Shown: positions 1-7,886 of the stretch, one piece after another
Layout: each line of letters begins with the position of its first letter
Position numbering within the stretch: position 1 is the stretch's first letter
Assembly: GCA_905214365.1 (NCBI GenBank)
Contig: CAJMMH010000021.1
Location: 1 to 16,736 of the forward strand
Reading direction: 5' to 3'
Length of the DNA: 16,736 nt
From: an uncultured bacterium
GTDB lineage: Bacteria > Bacillota > Clostridia > Lachnospirales > Lachnospiraceae
Translations under genes and position numbers: made by a program
The notes under the pieces: generated by a model
Databases searched by the model: none
What the model saw: only the letters and a program-made list of their open reading frames with translations
What the model was told of the DNA's origin: nothing

Positions 1-739
1 AGTGGATCATCATGTTCCGCTCATTGCGGATTCCGTCATAAATGCCCCGGAACGCGTAGGAGAAACTCAGAATCAGCTTCTGGCTGACATTGACCCGATT
101 CAGTACACTCTGACTATTTTCTATCGCAAAATAGTATTTCACAACACTGGTATACAGAAGCAAATAAATTACCGACACTAAAAATCCGCCGATTACGTCC
201 GTGGCATAATGAACGCCAAGATAAATCCGGCTGCAGCCGACCAACAGAATCAGCAGCATACAGACCATGGTTCCCACTCGCTTGCCCGAAGACTTCAACG
301 GAGCCTGCCGCAGCATAAAAATCAGAAATCCGTAAAAGGATGCCGCGACCATTGAATGCCCGCTCGGAAAACTGTATCCGCTTTCAGCAACCAGGCGGAT
401 CTCCTCCGGCGGCCGAACCCGCATAAAGCTTCCCTTGATCGCCAGATTCAGAAGCACCGTCAGAAGCAGGTTCAGAAACAGCACAATCAGATACTTTCTC
501 TGCTTCAGAACATGCATCATTGATAAACTGATGATTATCAGTACAACTGGATTCACCATATTGGTCATCAGTTTGAAAAATCCGGTTGCCACTCCGCTTT
601 CCAGACAGTGCAGCAGACGGTACGCACCGACATCCAGAATTTCCGTCCGATACGCTTCACCAATATCCACTGCCAGCAGCGCAAACAGCACGCTGCAGAT
701 GATCAGAAGAATCAGCTTTTTGTTCCGGCCTTTCCGCAT
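1..739 (-). CDS. PAP2 phosphatase, probably fused to a C-terminal DgkA-type lipid kinase (3' end outside window)
   Basis: Translated by hand from the minus strand; 246 residues are visible and the frame stays open at the window edge. The complete type-2 phosphatidic acid phosphatase signature is present: K102-x6-R109-P110, P125-S-G-H128, and S170-R171-x5-H177-x3-D181, where the His residues are the expected nucleophile and general acid/base. Hydrophobic segments lie near residues 9-25, 62-75, 83-101, 130-143, 155-168 and 183-198, so it is a polytopic membrane protein. After the PAP2 domain, residues 224-246 read LSFSYAFRGI, then a stretch containing E240-R-N-M and I245-H246, matching the start of the prokaryotic diacylglycerol/undecaprenol kinase family. 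PAP2 enzymes dephosphorylate lipid phosphates such as undecaprenyl pyrophosphate; DgkA of Gram-positives phosphorylates undecaprenol. Start ATG at 739 follows AAGAAGG at 10 nt spacing. PAP2 is certain; the kinase half is inferred from about 23 residues. Confidence 0.88.
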   Translation of the reverse strand, partial: MRKGRNKKLILLIICSVLFALLAVDIGEAYRTEILDVGAYRLLHCLESGVATGFFKLMTNMVNPVVLIIISLSMMHVLKQRKYLIVLFLNLLLTVLLNLAIKGSFMRVRPPEEIRLVAESGYSFPSGHSMVAASFYGFLIFMLRQAPLKSSGKRVGTMVCMLLILLVGCSRIYLGVHYATDVIGGFLVSVIYLLLYTSVVKYYFAIENSQSVLNRVNVSQKLILSFSYAFRGIYDGIRNERNMMIH

Positions 740-876
740 ATACAATCTGCCTTCTTTCTTTTATATACTCTGAGAGTACATTTTGACATATTCAGACAAC
801 AAAGTAAACTGACCATCCTGCATCTTGCTTTGGCTTTTCAAGCAGATTATTGTCCGACACCTGTTTCTAACACCAC

Positions 877-919
877 AAGTATACCCTCTTTTTGGCAAAA
901 TAGCAAGTATTGTATACTT
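877..919. repeat. Inverted repeat around the PAP2-kinase promoter (candidate operator)
   Basis: AAGTATAC at 877-884 and its exact complement GTATACTT at 912-919 flank the promoter; a third half-site AAGTAT sits at 905-910, making AAGTAT-TGT-ATACTT at 905-919. The arms cover the -10 box and the area just upstream of the -35 box, which is where a repressor or activator dimer would sit. Part of the match is explained by the -10 hexamer itself. No known regulator is recognised. Confidence 0.4.
878..906 (-). promoter_or_regulatory. Sigma-A-like promoter for the PAP2-kinase gene
   Basis: On the minus strand TTGCTA (901-906) and TATACT (878-883) are separated by 17 nt. The expected start near 871 gives a leader of about 130 nt before the ATG at 739. 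The -10 box lies inside one arm of an inverted repeat. Confidence 0.6.
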
Positions 920-944
920 TGACGCAGCACCCTCCTTTTCTCGT

Positions 945-976
945 AAAAGGCAGACTTCCCGTCCGGACAGCCTGCC
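945..976 (-). terminator. Weak intrinsic terminator after the glycoside hydrolase gene
   Basis: Minus strand: arm at 970-976 (GGCAGGC) pairs with 949-955 (GTCTGCC), 7 bp including one G-T pair, followed by TTTT (945-948). It starts 12 nt after the stop codon. The T-tract is short, so termination may be partial. Confidence 0.42.
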
Positions 977-988
977 TGCTGCTGATTT

Positions 989-2542
989 TTATTGTTCTCT
1001 CCAGATCTGCACTGCCATGTACTGGCGTCCCGGAAGGTCCACACGGAACTTTCCGCGATACAGTCCGCGGTCCTCAATCGTCATATTCCAGGTGTCGAGT
1101 ACCCGTACATGCCAGTCTGATGTATCGTCAAAATGGAACTCACGGAAGGACGGACGCATGAAGCTGTAATAAATCAGGTAATAATCCTCCACGCCGTTTT
1201 TGAACTTTCCGGGCGTTATTTCCTGCGGCACCGCGCACACCTCGTCCCATGCTCTGTGAATCGGCTTTAATCCGATTCCCGGTGTCTCCTTCAGGCGGTC
1301 TAACAGGAAACCAAAGCGCTTATGGCTCTCGCCGTGAAGCACGCCGCCGTGCGACCACCAGAGGATATTGTCCGGATTCATGTAAGTCTCGCCGTGTCCC
1401 GGATATCCGCCGCGGCACGCTGCCTCCCAGAAGCGGCGCAGCATCTCTTCTCCGGTCAGGTTTCCCCAGCCGAACTGAATGTTTCCTTCGTAGGCGATTT
1501 CATCCATAACAACCGGCTTGCGGTAACGTTCACGGAAGGTTTCCACCAGTTCTGAGCTCTTATAAAGATCGGTACGCTGCAAGCTGCAGTGTGTAATCCA
1601 CGGCCGGCTGTAATCATACAGTAGTCCACAGTTGTGAACCGAGCGCATATGATGGTACGGATCCTTTTCACACAGGATTTTCGCGTATCCCTCCCAGTCG
1701 CTCAAATCCTTCTTTACAAGCAGATCATATTCATTTGCCAGCGACCACCAGACATTCGCAAAGGCAGAAAAACGGGCAACCGCATAGTGCCAGTACAGAG
1801 AATCCTGCTCCTTGGTCATGCAAGAGAAGCCCCAGCGGTCGTACGGATGCATCATAATCAGATCGGCTTCAATGCCAAGCTCGCCCAGTCTGCGGATGCA
1901 CGTCTCGATATGGCGGAAATGTTCCGGATTGAACCGGGTGAAGTCCCAGTGGTTTCCTTCTGTTTTTCCGGTATACTGGTTAAAATTTTCCGGTGTCAGC
2001 ACGCTTGAATCCATCGGCGTTCCCTCATACGGATACGAACGCGGCTCTCTGAGGTTGTAGTTGTAGTGCTTCGGAAATACACAGAAACGAATCTTGTTAA
2101 ATGCGCTGTTTTTCAGCGTTTTAAGCGTCTGCTCTACCATCTCATCGCTCTGCAGCTCCCAGACATAGCAGGTCGTTCCGATGGAATAATATGGCGTTCC
2201 ATCTTCATATGCCATATGATATGTATTGGCAACGCGCACCGGTCCATGATTCCAGCTCTTTGGCGCAGTCACCTGAACACTTCCGGATCCCTCCACACCG
2301 AAGCTTGTCTTGATTTCATAGGTATAATCACCCTCAAACATCGGCATAAAGCGAACGCGGTATACGCCGTCCCCGTCATAAAATCCGTCGCAGGTGACAC
2401 ACTCACTCCCCCCGCGAAAGGTTCCTGTTACCGTCTGCTCGGTAAATGGATTTCCTTCCTTCGGTCCGCTAATCTCTACTTCAAAAACTCCCCACCGGCT
2501 GCAGCTGCCGGCCGCTCTGATTAATTCGTTTGCTGCTTCCAT
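989..2542 (-). CDS. Intracellular glycoside hydrolase, DUF5060/DUF4038/DUF5605 type
   Basis: 517 residues. The N-terminal ~95 residues form a beta-sandwich-like DUF5060 region (RWGVFEVEISGP at 16-27). A TIM-barrel-like DUF4038 core follows, with FPKHYNYN (156-163), HPYDRWGFS (232-240), WSLANEYD (266-273, E271 as likely acid/base) and VMDEIAYEG (345-353, E348 as likely nucleophile), as in clan GH-A enzymes. The C-terminal ~85 residues fit the DUF5605 beta domain. There is no signal peptide, so it probably acts on imported oligosaccharides; the substrate cannot be told from sequence. The start is the ATG at 2542, because AAGGAG lies 6 nt upstream of it; an in-frame TTG at 2560 precedes that ribosome binding site and would waste it. 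It is monocistronic, between its own promoter and a weak terminator, directly downstream of the suf terminator. Confidence 0.85.
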   Translation of the reverse strand: MEAANELIRAAGSCSRWGVFEVEISGPKEGNPFTEQTVTGTFRGGSECVTCDGFYDGDGVYRVRFMPMFEGDYTYEIKTSFGVEGSGSVQVTAPKSWNHGPVRVANTYHMAYEDGTPYYSIGTTCYVWELQSDEMVEQTLKTLKNSAFNKIRFCVFPKHYNYNLREPRSYPYEGTPMDSSVLTPENFNQYTGKTEGNHWDFTRFNPEHFRHIETCIRRLGELGIEADLIMMHPYDRWGFSCMTKEQDSLYWHYAVARFSAFANVWWSLANEYDLLVKKDLSDWEGYAKILCEKDPYHHMRSVHNCGLLYDYSRPWITHCSLQRTDLYKSSELVETFRERYRKPVVMDEIAYEGNIQFGWGNLTGEEMLRRFWEAACRGGYPGHGETYMNPDNILWWSHGGVLHGESHKRFGFLLDRLKETPGIGLKPIHRAWDEVCAVPQEITPGKFKNGVEDYYLIYYSFMRPSFREFHFDDTSDWHVRVLDTWNMTIEDRGLYRGKFRVDLPGRQYMAVQIWREQ

Positions 2543-2605
2543 CCTATTCTCCTTTTCCAATATAATGCGCTCTAATTATTTCAGAAAAACCTTTCCGGTA
2601 TATCT

Positions 2606-2634
2606 ACTATATCAATGTACACCTTTATTGGCAA
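2606..2634 (-). promoter_or_regulatory. Promoter of the glycoside hydrolase gene
   Basis: Minus strand TTGCCA (2629-2634), 17 nt, TATAGT (2606-2611). The predicted start is about 60 nt upstream of the ATG. It lies just after the suf terminator, so the hydrolase is probably transcribed independently of suf. Confidence 0.65.
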
Positions 2635-2664
2635 TATTCTTTTTTATTTCCTGTATTTTTTATG

Positions 2665-2696
2665 AAAAGAGCCGGTGCAGTTTTCTGCACCGACTC
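2665..2696 (-). terminator. Intrinsic terminator of the suf operon
   Basis: On the minus strand a 12-bp stem (arms 2685-2696 and 2669-2680, one T-G pair) closes an AAAA loop (2681-2684) and is followed by TTTT (2665-2668). It begins 42 nt after the sufU stop. This is the strongest terminator in the window. Confidence 0.85.
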
Positions 2697-2738
2697 TCCG
2701 TCTGCCTTCCGGCTTATTCACACGCTGCCGCGTTTCAA

Positions 2739-3188
2739 TTATTCCTGTCCGTTGTCTTCCTTTTCCGCTTTTTTCAGCATCTCGTCCATCGTATGCCATC
2801 CAAGCACCGCGCACTTGACGCGGGCAGGCATATGGGCGATATCCTTCAGCGCGGACGCCTCGTCCAGCTCTTCGATCTCTTCCGGCGTTGCAGTTCCCTT
2901 AATCATCTTCAGGAACTTATCGGCAAGCGCCATGGCGTCTTCCTTTTTCTGTCCGATGATCAGGTCAAGCATGATATCCGCGGACGCCTGGGAAATTGCG
3001 CACCCCTCGCCGACAAACGCGCCATCCTCGACTACGCCGTTTTCAACCTTCAGCTTCAGCCAGATGTGATCGCCGCAGCTCGGATTCAGGCCTTCCAGAA
3101 TCATGTTTGCGTCCGGAAGATCATGCTTGTGCTCCGGATGCATGTTGTGATCGATCAAAATTTCATTGTAAAATGTTCGCTCAGCCAA
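2739..3188 (-). CDS. sufU: SufU-type Fe-S assembly sulfur acceptor
   Basis: 149 residues, usual length for Gram-positive SufU. Zinc/sulfur ligands are visible: C38 and D40 in NPSCGD, C63 in GEGCAIS, and C126 in VKCAVLGWH; the 18-20 residue insertion typical of SufU relative to IscU is present before the last Cys. Known role of the family: SufU takes persulfide sulfur from SufS through zinc-ligand exchange and passes it to the SufBCD scaffold. The start codon is TTG at 3188, with GGAGG 10 nt upstream; the start overlaps the sufS stop by 8 nt, indicating translational coupling. The next in-frame ATG (residue 16) would cut into the conserved N-terminal helix. It is the last gene of the operon, followed by the strong terminator. 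Confidence 0.93.
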   Translation of the reverse strand: MAERTFYNEILIDHNMHPEHKHDLPDANMILEGLNPSCGDHIWLKLKVENGVVEDGAFVGEGCAISQASADIMLDLIIGQKKEDAMALADKFLKMIKGTATPEEIEELDEASALKDIAHMPARVKCAVLGWHTMDEMLKKAEKEDNGQE

Positions 3189-4419
3189 GATAACCCATCC
3201 TCCTTCTTACCTGAGAAAGGCTTTCCGCAAGCGCGTCTACCTCTTCCATCGTGTTGTAGAAAGCAAAGCTTGCCCTCGTTGTCGCAGACACGCCAAGGTG
3301 CTGCAGCAGCGGCTGCGCGCAGTGATGACCGGCACGTACCGCGATGTGGTCGCAGGCCAGAATGGAGGACACATCATGCGGATGTACATTGTCAACCACG
3401 AAGGTAACGATGCTGTGATGCTCTTCTGGCTTCTCGGAACCAATGATATGGACTCCCGGAATCTCAGACAGCCGCCTGACCGCGTATCTGGTCAGCTCTG
3501 CCTCCCGGCGCTCAATCTTATCATAGCCAATCTGCTTCAGATAGCGGATCGCTTCCGCAAGTCCGACTGCTCCTGCCGCATTGACAGTTCCTGCCTCAAA
3601 CTTGTGAGGAACCGGCGCGTAAACCGCACCCTCTCTGGTAACAGAATCAATCATCTCGCCGCCGCACAGGAACGGAGGCATTGCCTCTAACAGTTCCTTT
3701 TTGCCGTACAGCGCGCCGATTCCCATCGGAGCCATCATTTTATGCCCGGAAAACGCAAGGAAATCCACATCCAGATCCTTGACATTAACAGCCATGTGCG
3801 GAACGCTCTGCGCGCCGTCCGCAACTAAAAGACATCCCTTTCTGTGGCAGATCTGCGCGTATGCCTTCAGGTCGTTTTTCCAGCCAAGGACATTGGAAAC
3901 CTGCGTAACCGCAAAGATCTTTGTCTTATCAGTGATCAGGCTCTCAACCATCTCAGGAGTCAGCTTTCCGTCCTTTGTGCAGTCCGCGTAACGCAGCACC
4001 GCCCCGGTCCGCTTTGCCGCCTGCTGCCACGGAAGCAGGTTGCTGTGGTGCTCCATGATGCTGACAAGAATCTCATCGCCCGGCTTCAGCACAAGGCTTC
4101 CCAGGCTGAACGCAGCTAGGTTCAGGCTCTCTGACGCGTTTCTGGTGAAAATAATCTCATCCGCGTCTGCGTGGAGCAGATCCGCAACAGATTTTCTCGC
4201 GTCCTCATAATGCTCGGTTGCCGCTTCCGCCAGGTCATACAGACCACGGAACGGATTCGCATTGTACTTCTCATAAAACTCTGCTTCCGCCCGGATCACG
4301 CATGCCGGCTTCTGCGTCGTTGCCGCGCTGTCCAGATAGATCAGCTCTTTATCGCCCTGGAACAGCGGATACTCCGCACGGATTGCAGCGTCCTCGGCTC
4401 TTCTTTCCTCAGTCGTCAT
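3181..4419 (-). CDS. sufS: Cysteine desulfurase SufS
   Basis: 412 residues, a full-length group II class V aminotransferase-fold enzyme. It converts L-cysteine to alanine and leaves a persulfide on the catalytic Cys. Visible residues: H125 in EHHSN (stacks on PLP), D201 and Q204 in ADGAQS, K227 in SGHK (PLP Schiff base), R378-region-type C-terminal motif TTRAS, and C367 in RAGHHCAQP (persulfide site). The ATG at 4419 lies one nucleotide after the sufD stop, with AGAGG 9 nt upstream. Its 3' end overlaps sufU, its sulfur acceptor, which is the usual SufS-SufU pairing of Firmicutes. No anomalies were seen. Confidence 0.95.
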   Translation of the reverse strand: MTTEERRAEDAAIRAEYPLFQGDKELIYLDSAATTQKPACVIRAEAEFYEKYNANPFRGLYDLAEAATEHYEDARKSVADLLHADADEIIFTRNASESLNLAAFSLGSLVLKPGDEILVSIMEHHSNLLPWQQAAKRTGAVLRYADCTKDGKLTPEMVESLITDKTKIFAVTQVSNVLGWKNDLKAYAQICHRKGCLLVADGAQSVPHMAVNVKDLDVDFLAFSGHKMMAPMGIGALYGKKELLEAMPPFLCGGEMIDSVTREGAVYAPVPHKFEAGTVNAAGAVGLAEAIRYLKQIGYDKIERREAELTRYAVRRLSEIPGVHIIGSEKPEEHHSIVTFVVDNVHPHDVSSILACDHIAVRAGHHCAQPLLQHLGVSATTRASFAFYNTMEEVDALAESLSQVRRRMGYLG

Positions 4420-4420
4420 A

Positions 4421-5494
4421 TCAGAGTTCCTCTCTTCCTTCCGTATCGTTGTCCCCGTCCAGATATGCTTCCAGTTCCTCTCTCAGCTTCTGATCCGGAA
4501 TCTTTCCGCAGACTGCCTTCAGCTTCGCATTGGCCATCAGCTCATACGCTGCTTCTTCGCCGATTCCTCTCGATGCCAGATAAAACATCATCTCTTCATC
4601 CAGGTTTCCGATGGACGCGCCGTGATTTCCTTCGACATCCTCTTCCGCGCAGAGAATCAGCGGAATTGTCTGATTCTGAACGCCGTCATCAAGCAGGAGC
4701 ACATCCTCCAGCTCATCGCCCTTCGCACCCTTTGCGCCCTTTTTTAAATCGATGGTTCCGCGGAACAGCTTCTTTGCCTCTCCGCGCAGCACGCCGCTCG
4801 CGTCGATATGGCTGGTTGTCTTCTTTCCCTTATGGATTGCCGCATAGTTCATATCCAGCGTGTTGCTGCCCTGTACCTGGTAGCCGATAGACACCTGCAG
4901 GTCAGACGCCTTTCCGCTCAGATCGGCAAGACATCCCATGCGGACATCCTTTCCGCCGAGGATCAGCTGTACCAGATCCACACCGGCATTTGCCTCGCAG
5001 AACGCGCCGATATCATTCATGCAGGTATAGCCACTTCCCAGACGCTCCACCTGAACCAGATGAAGCTTCGCGTTTTCTTCCGCGCGGATGACCGTCTGGA
5101 CTGCCGCGGTTCCGCTGCCCTCTCCTGAAACATAATCCATCAGTACGGTCAGCTCACTGTCCTTTGCCAGACGCAGCTCAACAACATCGCCCTTACGGTC
5201 GCCGTCCTGATAGCCAAAGGAAAGCACTAACGGCTGCTTTTCGCAGACGCCTTTCTGCGTCGCAAATGCCGTCACTTTGCTCTGGGACGCCGCAAGCAGA
5301 CGGATCATATCTGGTCCCATTCCGGTTTCTGTATCTTTCAGTTCCTGACTCTGCGCGTCGTTTTGGGAAACGGATGCCGGGCAATTCACAGCAATTCCGC
5401 TGGCGGCCAAATCCGCCTCTTCGCTGACTGCGGTTTCATTCATGTGCAGCCATCTCCAGGTCTTGGCAGGCAGGTTATTTATCTTCATTTCCAA
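4421..5494 (-). CDS. sufD: SufD, Fe-S scaffold subunit
   Basis: 357 residues, shorter than the roughly 420-440 of many SufD proteins; the shortfall is in the N-terminal region, as in other clostridial SufD proteins. The C-terminal beta-helix core is conserved: GVLRGEAKKLFRGTIDL (234-250), GAKGAKGDELEDVLLL (253-268), and EGNHGASIGNLDE (288-300) with H291, the residue matching the His implicated in cluster assembly on E. coli SufD. SufD pairs with SufB and SufC in the cytosolic scaffold. The start is TTG at 5494: GAGGTG lies 8 nt upstream of it but 14 nt upstream of the in-frame ATG at 5488. It is separated from sufB by 78 nt, the largest gap in the operon, and from sufS by 1 nt. Confidence 0.92.
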   Translation of the reverse strand: MEMKINNLPAKTWRWLHMNETAVSEEADLAASGIAVNCPASVSQNDAQSQELKDTETGMGPDMIRLLAASQSKVTAFATQKGVCEKQPLVLSFGYQDGDRKGDVVELRLAKDSELTVLMDYVSGEGSGTAAVQTVIRAEENAKLHLVQVERLGSGYTCMNDIGAFCEANAGVDLVQLILGGKDVRMGCLADLSGKASDLQVSIGYQVQGSNTLDMNYAAIHKGKKTTSHIDASGVLRGEAKKLFRGTIDLKKGAKGAKGDELEDVLLLDDGVQNQTIPLILCAEEDVEGNHGASIGNLDEEMMFYLASRGIGEEAAYELMANAKLKAVCGKIPDQKLREELEAYLDGDNDTEGREEL

Positions 5495-5572
5495 AGCCGA
5501 TTCACCTCTTCTTATTTCTCATCACCGTATACACCGTCAGCTTATCTTTCGCCGGCGGCCTCCGGACACATA

Positions 5573-6979
5573 TTAGCCGATGCTGCCCTTCATCTCCAGA
5601 CGGATCAGGTTGTTCATCTCCATTGCATACTCAAGCGGAAGCTCCTTGGACACCTCGTCCGCAAATCCGCTGACGATCATCGCTCTCGCGTCCTCCTCCG
5701 AAATTCCTCTCGACATCAGATAAAAAACTGCTTCATCGCTGATGCGGCCGATCCGCGCCTCATGGCCGATATTGGCGTCCTTGGTGCGGATATCCATTGC
5801 CGGAATGGTATCGGAACGGGAAATATCATCCAGCATCAGCGACTGGCAGGATACCGCCGACTTGCTGTGCTTTGCCTTGCTGTTTACAACAACCGCGCTG
5901 CGGAACGTACTAATTCCGCCGTCCTTGGAAATGGACTTGGTATTCACATAAGAAGACGTATTCGGCGCATTGTGAACAACCTTGGTTCCGGTATCAAGGT
6001 TCTGTCCCTTTCCTGCAAAGGTAATGCCGGTAAACTCGGCTCTCGCACCCTCTCCGTTCAGAACACTCATCGGGTACAGATAGGAAACATGGGAACCGAA
6101 GGAACCAGATACCCACTCGATCTTTCCGCCCTCTTCCACGCGCGCGCGCTTGGTATTAAGGTTGTACATGTTCTTAGACCAGTTCTCAATGGTAGAATAG
6201 CGCAGCGTCGCGTTCTTTGCGACATACAGCTCTACGCAGCCTGCGTGAAGGTTTGCCACGCTGTACTTCGGTGCGGAACATCCCTCGATAAAGTGCAGGT
6301 ACGCGCCCTCATCTACGATAATCAGCGTATGCTCAAACTGCCCTGCTCCCGGCGCATTGAGGCGGAAGTAAGACTGCAGCGGGATCTCTACGGATACGCC
6401 CTTCGGAACATACACGAAGGAACCGCCGGACCATACCGCTCCGTGAAGCGCCGCAAACTTATGATCGGTCGGCGGAACAAGCTTCATAAAATGCTTGCGC
6501 ACCATATCGGCATACTCACCGGTCAGCGCGCTCTCCATATCGGTATAAACAACGCCCTGGGCCGCAACCTCTTCACGGACATTGTGGTATACTAACTCGG
6601 AATCGTACTGAGCGCCAACACCCGCTAAGGACTTTCTCTCCGCCTGCGGGATACCGAGCTTTTCAAACGTGTCCTTAATCTCGGTCGGAACCTCGGACCA
6701 CTTGGCTGTCATATGGGTATTGGGGCGGACATAGGTAACGATATTGTCCATGTCCAGGCCTTCAATCGACGGACCCCAGTCCGGCATCTGCGTCTCGTTG
6801 TAAATCTGCAGCGAATGCAGACGGAACTGCTGCATCCAGACCGGATCATTTTTCTCTTTGGAAATCTTCTCTACAATCTCAGGGGTCAGTCCCTGCTTGA
6901 TCCGGTAAGCATCCTTATCTTCGTTCCGGAAATCATAGAGACTTCTGTCAACGTCTTCTACGTATGTCTTTTCTTTCAT
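5573..6979 (-). CDS. sufB: SufB, Fe-S cluster scaffold protein
   Basis: 468 residues, the usual SufB length. It is the main scaffold on which the Fe-S cluster is built, in the SufBC2D complex. Conserved blocks: GPSIEGLDMDNI (69-80), WSGGSFVYVPKGV (183-195), FIEGCSAPKYS (230-240) with C234, the counterpart of E. coli C254, AVSCQSLMLDD (375-385) with C378, and NIGHEARIGRISDEAVFYL (403-421). The ATG at 6979 has AAGGAG about 9 nt upstream. An in-frame upstream start at 7027 would overlap the end of sufC and has no ribosome binding site, so it is rejected. A 25-nt gap separates it from sufC. Confidence 0.95.
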   Translation of the reverse strand: MKEKTYVEDVDRSLYDFRNEDKDAYRIKQGLTPEIVEKISKEKNDPVWMQQFRLHSLQIYNETQMPDWGPSIEGLDMDNIVTYVRPNTHMTAKWSEVPTEIKDTFEKLGIPQAERKSLAGVGAQYDSELVYHNVREEVAAQGVVYTDMESALTGEYADMVRKHFMKLVPPTDHKFAALHGAVWSGGSFVYVPKGVSVEIPLQSYFRLNAPGAGQFEHTLIIVDEGAYLHFIEGCSAPKYSVANLHAGCVELYVAKNATLRYSTIENWSKNMYNLNTKRARVEEGGKIEWVSGSFGSHVSYLYPMSVLNGEGARAEFTGITFAGKGQNLDTGTKVVHNAPNTSSYVNTKSISKDGGISTFRSAVVVNSKAKHSKSAVSCQSLMLDDISRSDTIPAMDIRTKDANIGHEARIGRISDEAVFYLMSRGISEEDARAMIVSGFADEVSKELPLEYAMEMNNLIRLEMKGSIG

Positions 6980-7004
6980 CGTATCAAACTCCTTCTTCCG
7001 TCTC

Positions 7005-7748
7005 TTACTGGAACTGCTCAAATCCATGCTCGTTGATGTCGTCTACCATGGAACCGTCTCCGGACGCGACAATTTTTCCGTCTACCAGGACGTGGGTTGC
7101 ATCAACGTGAAGTGACTCTAAGATTCTGGTGCTGTGGGTAATGATCAGCAGACCGCCGTTGATGTGCTTCTGATACTCTTCAACACCTCTGGAAACCGTA
7201 CGGACCGCATCAACATCCAAACCGGAATCGGTCTCATCAAGAATCGCAAACGCAGGCTTTAACATCAGCATCTGCAGGATCTCCGCTTTCTTCTTCTCAC
7301 CGCCGGAAAAGCCGACATTCAGATCTCTCTCCGCATAGGACGCGTCCATCTGCAGGACCTCCATCATTGCCTTCAGCTCTTTCTTGAAATCCATAAAGCG
7401 GACTCTCTTTCCGCCGTTTCTCTGCTCCATCGCGCTGCGGATAAAGTTGCTTAACGATACACCCGGAATCTCAAGCGGGTTCTGGAAGGAAAGGAACATT
7501 CCCTTCTTTGCGCGCTTATCCGCGCTCTCCTGACAGACATTCTCTCCCTCAAACAGGATCGTTCCATCGGTTACCTGATACTTCGGATTTCCCATCAGGG
7601 CATAGCCTAGCGTTGACTTTCCTGCACCGTTCGGTCCCATCAAAACGTGAGTCTCTCCCTTTTTGATCTGCAGATCAATGCCGTGCAGGATCTCCTTATC
7701 CTCAACACGGACCTTTAAACCTTCTATCTGTAATAATGGCGCTGACAT
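7005..7748 (-). CDS. sufC: SufC, Fe-S assembly ATPase
   Basis: 247 residues, full length for this cytosolic ABC-type ATPase. Walker A GPNGAGKS (38-45), Q-loop Q89, signature FSGGEKKKAEI (147-157), Walker B FAILDE (167-172) with D171 and E172, the SufC-typical continuation TDSGLD, and switch H205 in ITHS. ATP hydrolysis drives conformational change in SufB-SufD during cluster assembly. ATG at 7748 has AAGGAGG 7 nt upstream. It is the first gene of the operon. No SufA, SufT, SufE or Rrf2-type regulator gene is present in the window. Confidence 0.96.
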   Translation of the reverse strand: MSAPLLQIEGLKVRVEDKEILHGIDLQIKKGETHVLMGPNGAGKSTLGYALMGNPKYQVTDGTILFEGENVCQESADKRAKKGMFLSFQNPLEIPGVSLSNFIRSAMEQRNGGKRVRFMDFKKELKAMMEVLQMDASYAERDLNVGFSGGEKKKAEILQMLMLKPAFAILDETDSGLDVDAVRTVSRGVEEYQKHINGGLLIITHSTRILESLHVDATHVLVDGKIVASGDGSMVDDINEHGFEQFQ

Positions 7749-7821
7749 ATGGCTGCCTCCTTGCTCTGTAATCAGGACCCCGGAACCTCTGACGCGCAGG
7801 ATGCCGGAAATCCGTGGAATA

Positions 7822-7852
7822 AGTAAATCCTATAGCCTCTGTAGGATTTACT
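7822..7852. promoter_or_regulatory. Perfect 11-bp inverted repeat at the suf transcription start (candidate operator)
   Basis: AGTAAATCCTA (7822-7832), 9 nt, TAGGATTTACT (7842-7852). Flanking AATAA/TTATT bases extend the symmetry with a 3-nt offset. The right arm begins 5 nt downstream of the suf -10 box, so the repeat covers roughly +1 to +31. This is a typical repressor position; alternatively it folds as a hairpin at the 5' end of the mRNA. Fe-S assembly operons are commonly controlled by Fe-S-sensing Rrf2-family repressors, but this site does not match a consensus I can name. Confidence 0.6.
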
Positions 7853-7857
7853 GGCTT

Positions 7858-7886
7858 ATTATACAGCATTGCACCTCAAAACGCAA
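7858..7886 (-). promoter_or_regulatory. Promoter of the suf operon
   Basis: Minus strand TTGCGT (7881-7886), 17 nt, TATAAT (7858-7863, perfect -10). Leader to the sufC ATG is about 100 nt. The -35 box directly abuts the ABC-F terminator hairpin. Confidence 0.75.

Noticed and set aside
761..823. 20-codon ORF in the PAP2-kinase leader (MQDGQFTLLSEYVKMYSQSI)
   Set aside because: No adequate ribosome binding site and no terminator hairpin to link it with attenuation; likely chance.
2394..3407. 337-codon plus-strand reading frame across glycosidase, terminator and suf genes
   Set aside because: It crosses the suf terminator and the hydrolase promoter and is antisense to real genes on both sides.
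5495..5572. 78-nt gap between sufB and sufD as a possible internal terminator or promoter
   Set aside because: A small GC-rich hairpin is possible but no T-tract and no convincing -35/-10 pair was found.
5363..6595. 410-codon plus-strand reading frame opposite sufD/sufB
   Set aside because: It lies wholly antisense to two clearly conserved genes, is rich in Arg, His and Leu as such shadows are, and has no recognisable domain.
6980..7027. 16-residue upstream extension of SufB
   Set aside because: It would overlap the end of sufC, lacks a ribosome binding site, and is rich in Ser, Lys and Arg unlike SufB N-termini.
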